The position numbers were made by a program, and so were the translations under genes. Shown one piece after another: positions 33,787 through 35,430 of a DNA stretch of 35,430 bases. The stretch comes from Ruminiclostridium sp. GTDB lineage: Bacteria; Bacillota; Clostridia; Oscillospirales; Ruminococcaceae. Position 1 is the stretch's first letter. Every line of letters starts with the position of its first letter. The notes under the pieces were generated by a model. The model had not been told where the DNA came from, ran no database searches, and was given only the letters and a program-made list of their open reading frames with translations. Where the stretch lies: positions 1 through 35,430 of the forward strand of contig JAFTVY010000008.1 of NCBI GenBank assembly GCA_017465545.1. Direction: 5' to 3'.

Positions 33787-34454
33787 GATTCGTCTATCCG
33801 CTGATAACGGAGGAGTTTGAAACAGACAAGGGATATTTCAATACTATAGTCATAGAAAATCAACAGCTTTTATCTGAAATTATAGAGGATATCTATAATC
33901 AGAAGAACGGCAACGAGGGAAAGGCTGTGGTGTCTGAGAAATACGTTCCTCTCCCTTTTTCAAAAAACGTTGAGATTATTGACAGATTCATACCTCTGGA
34001 GCTGAACACAAAGCCGGTTATAAACGGAGTCTGTTCAGCTTTGGAAAGGTATGCACTAAACGAAGAAAACTATAGCCGTACTTGTAGAATAACAGCGGAG
34101 CTGGAGCAATATCTGTACGAGCTTTCTATGGAAATTCCCTGCAGTATTTCCTTTGGCTCAGTTACGATGCCTTCTATAATAAAACATTCGGGTGTTGAAA
34201 TAGACACAAACGGCTCGGGAATAGCCGAAAAGCTATGTGAATATATAGAGCTTGTAACAGAATTTGATAGAAAAAAGCTCTTCTTTCTTATAAATATGAG
34301 AAGCTTTGTAAATGATAAGGATATGGAAAATTTTATTCATACAGTCCTTACTCACGGATATCACGTTATAGCTATCGAGAATCATACCTACAGCAAGCTG
34401 ACAAGTGAAAAAAGAATTATAATTGATAGCGATATGTGTGAGTTTCCCGGTTGA
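33783..34454 (+). CDS. csn2: Csn2, type II-A adaptation protein
   Basis: 223-aa subunit that forms a tetrameric ring around double-stranded DNA ends and is needed for spacer acquisition in subtype II-A. It begins with the short-form csn2 pattern (MRFVYPLITEEFE), and contains LELNTKPVINGVCSALERYA and, near the C-terminus, KKLFFLINMRSFVNDKDMEN and HGYHVIAIENH. Its presence without cas4 fixes the subtype as II-A. The ATG overlaps the cas2 stop. Its own stop codon overlaps the -35 box of the downstream promoter at 34451. Confidence 0.95.
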   Translation: MRFVYPLITEEFETDKGYFNTIVIENQQLLSEIIEDIYNQKNGNEGKAVVSEKYVPLPFSKNVEIIDRFIPLELNTKPVINGVCSALERYALNEENYSRTCRITAELEQYLYELSMEIPCSISFGSVTMPSIIKHSGVEIDTNGSGIAEKLCEYIELVTEFDRKKLFFLINMRSFVNDKDMENFIHTVLTHGYHVIAIENHTYSKLTSEKRIIIDSDMCEFPG

Positions 34455-34479
34455 AAATGTCTTCGTATTGTGATATAAT
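34451..34479 (+). promoter_or_regulatory. Candidate promoter at the end of csn2
   Basis: TTGAAA (34451-34456), a 17-bp spacer and TATAAT (34474-34479). The -35 overlaps the csn2 TGA. Transcription would start near 34486, at the foot of a hairpin, and run through about 315 nt into the CRISPR array. It is the clearest promoter candidate for the pre-crRNA. Confidence 0.65.
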
Positions 34480-34486
34480 TTATATT

Positions 34487-34591
34487 ATGGGAACTTGTTC
34501 CCATAAGCTACCGTCAGGTTGCCGACGCAAAGCGTCGAATATACATTTCAAGGTTCTCTCAGCCGTCGAAATCTTCGATTTCGTTAACGGC
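34487..34591. repeat. Three hairpins between csn2 and the CRISPR leader
   Basis: ATGGGAA-CTTG-TTCCCAT (34487-34504), CGACGC-AAA-GCGTCG (34523-34537) and a nested one with outer GCCGT/ACGGC and inner CGAAATC-TTC-GATTTCG (34562-34591). The last has the same architecture as the nested hairpin in the 93-bp repeats (inner xxAAATC/GATTTxx, outer 5-bp stem). Function is unknown. Confidence 0.6.
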
Positions 34592-34619
34592 GTGAGGTTC
34601 TTATAATAATATTAGCGAA

Positions 34620-34801
34620 ATTACACTTTATGGGAATTTTCTGTAGTGTTCTGAATAAAGATAGGTTTTACCCCTTTACACGAATATTTCAGGTCGGCAG
34701 TTCGTAGGCTGTTTAAACGGAAATGGTTTCGTTGACCTGATTTTATCAAGCCTCAGATCGTTTTTTAGAAAGCTTTCTTTCCAAAAAACTCCAGATTTGA
34801 G
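34620..34801 (+). promoter_or_regulatory. CRISPR leader with leader-anchoring sequence
   Basis: The AT-rich leader ends in ATTTGAG (34795-34801), directly against the first repeat. This is the known type II-A leader-anchoring sequence that guides Cas1-Cas2 integration. An imperfect inverted repeat (CCTCAGATC at 34751-34759 against GATTTGAGG ending at 34802) encloses it. The leader side is next to csn2, so new spacers enter at 34838. Confidence 0.8.
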
Positions 34802-35430
34802 GTTTGAGAGTAGTGTAATTTCATAGGGGACTAAAACAAATACCTGCTTCATTCCGTCTTGTGTTGTGTTTGAGAGTAGTGTAATTTCATAGGGGACTAA
34901 AACCTTTATTTCTATATAAGCTAATTTATTTGCGTTTGAGAGTAGTGTAATTTCATAGGGGACTAAAACATCGGAGTATTATCACCTGCATAGGCTCTAG
35001 TTTGAGAGTAGTGTAATTTCATAGGGGACTAAAACAGATTGGGATTCATCGTTTGAGAATTTCATGTTTGAGAGTAGTGTAATTTCATAGGGGACTAAAA
35101 CAAGATCTTTCTCGCCGCCACCGACATATTTGTTTGAGAGTAGTGTAATTTCATAGGGGACTAAAACTACAGCAACAAGTAATACCACAAACTCCACGTT
35201 TGAGAGTAGTGTAATTTCATAGGGGACTAAAACTACGGAAGGATAAAAAACAATATGAACAAGGTTTGAGAGTAGTGTAATTTCATAGGGGACTAAAACA
35301 ATCAATGTAAATTTATACCTAAAGTATGCGTTTGAGAGTAGTGTAATTTCATAGGGGACTAAAACTCTTTATATTCATTTGATTGCTGAATATCGTTTGA
35401 GAGTAGTGTAATTTCATAGGGGACTAAAAC
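34802..35430 (+). CRISPR. Type II-A CRISPR array, at least 10 repeats
   Basis: Ten identical 36-bp repeats (starting GTTTGAGAGTAGTGTA, ending GGGGACTAAAAC) begin at 34802, 34868, 34934, 35000, 35066, 35132, 35198, 35264, 35330 and 35395. Eight spacers are 30 nt and the last (35366-35394) is 29 nt. The repeat matches the tracrRNA anti-repeat at 28495-28534. No degenerate final repeat is seen and the window ends exactly on a repeat, so the array probably continues. Confidence 0.99.

Noticed and set aside
28572-34454. A new CRISPR subtype
   Set aside because: Gene order cas9-cas1-cas2-csn2, a 36-bp repeat and an upstream tracrRNA are standard for subtype II-A; there is no extra cas gene.
34997-35305. 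Minus-strand open frame through the CRISPR array, encoding a repeated VLVPYEITLLSN peptide
   Set aside because: It arises because the 66-bp repeat-spacer unit is a multiple of three; it has no ribosome site and merely reflects the array.

Overview
The window looks like a chromosomal segment of a spore-forming, polysaccharide-degrading gut Clostridium relative, most likely a Ruminococcus/Oscillospiraceae type. This is inference from content: strong AGGAGG-type ribosome sites, consensus TTGACA-17-TATAAT promoters, a GerA-type germinant receptor, GH26/CBM35 and GH44 plant-fibre enzymes, a BspA-like surface adhesin and a type II-A CRISPR-Cas system. No tRNA, rRNA, transposase or phage gene was found.

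Layout. 1-6.6 kb: RtcB RNA ligase, then a divergent pair of spore-related units, DUF421-DUF4363 leftward and gerA-gerB-gerC rightward. 6.6-9.5 kb: a cytosolic GH2 glycosidase convergent with a WYL regulator whose best start codon is ATA. 9.5-11.9 kb: a small unknown ORF, an XRE regulator and a divergent 497-residue protein of unknown function behind a consensus promoter with a repeated candidate operator. 12-14.2 kb: a secreted GH26 mannanase followed by a decayed 3' fragment of an alpha/beta-hydrolase gene. 14.2-21.1 kb: a segment bracketed by two near-identical 93-bp direct repeats, holding a 1295-residue BspA-like adhesin, a 190-residue unknown protein and a TPR protein fused to a NucS-like nuclease domain. 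21.2-24.7 kb: a small membrane protein, a membrane-anchored GH44 glucanase and the intact paralogue of the decayed hydrolase. 24.7-27.9 kb: leftward genes for a membrane protein, a cyclase-family enzyme, an S51-type peptidase and an unknown protein.

28.4-35.4 kb: a complete type II-A CRISPR-Cas locus. A tracrRNA gene lies upstream of cas9 on the opposite strand; its predicted -35 box sits between the cas9 ribosome site and start codon. cas9 (1342 residues), cas1, cas2 and csn2 are joined by 4-nt ATGA overlaps. A leader ends in ATTTGAG directly against an array of ten identical 36-bp repeats that runs to the window edge. All catalytic residues of Cas9 and Cas1 are present, so the system looks functional.

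Working together: GH26, GH44 and the hydrolase probably serve beta-mannan and glucan or xyloglucan breakdown at the cell surface, with the cytosolic GH2 acting on imported oligosaccharides. The adhesin would bind substrate, host or other cells. The CRISPR system, and perhaps the TPR-nuclease, are defence functions. The family assignments rest on motifs read by eye; no database search was run.
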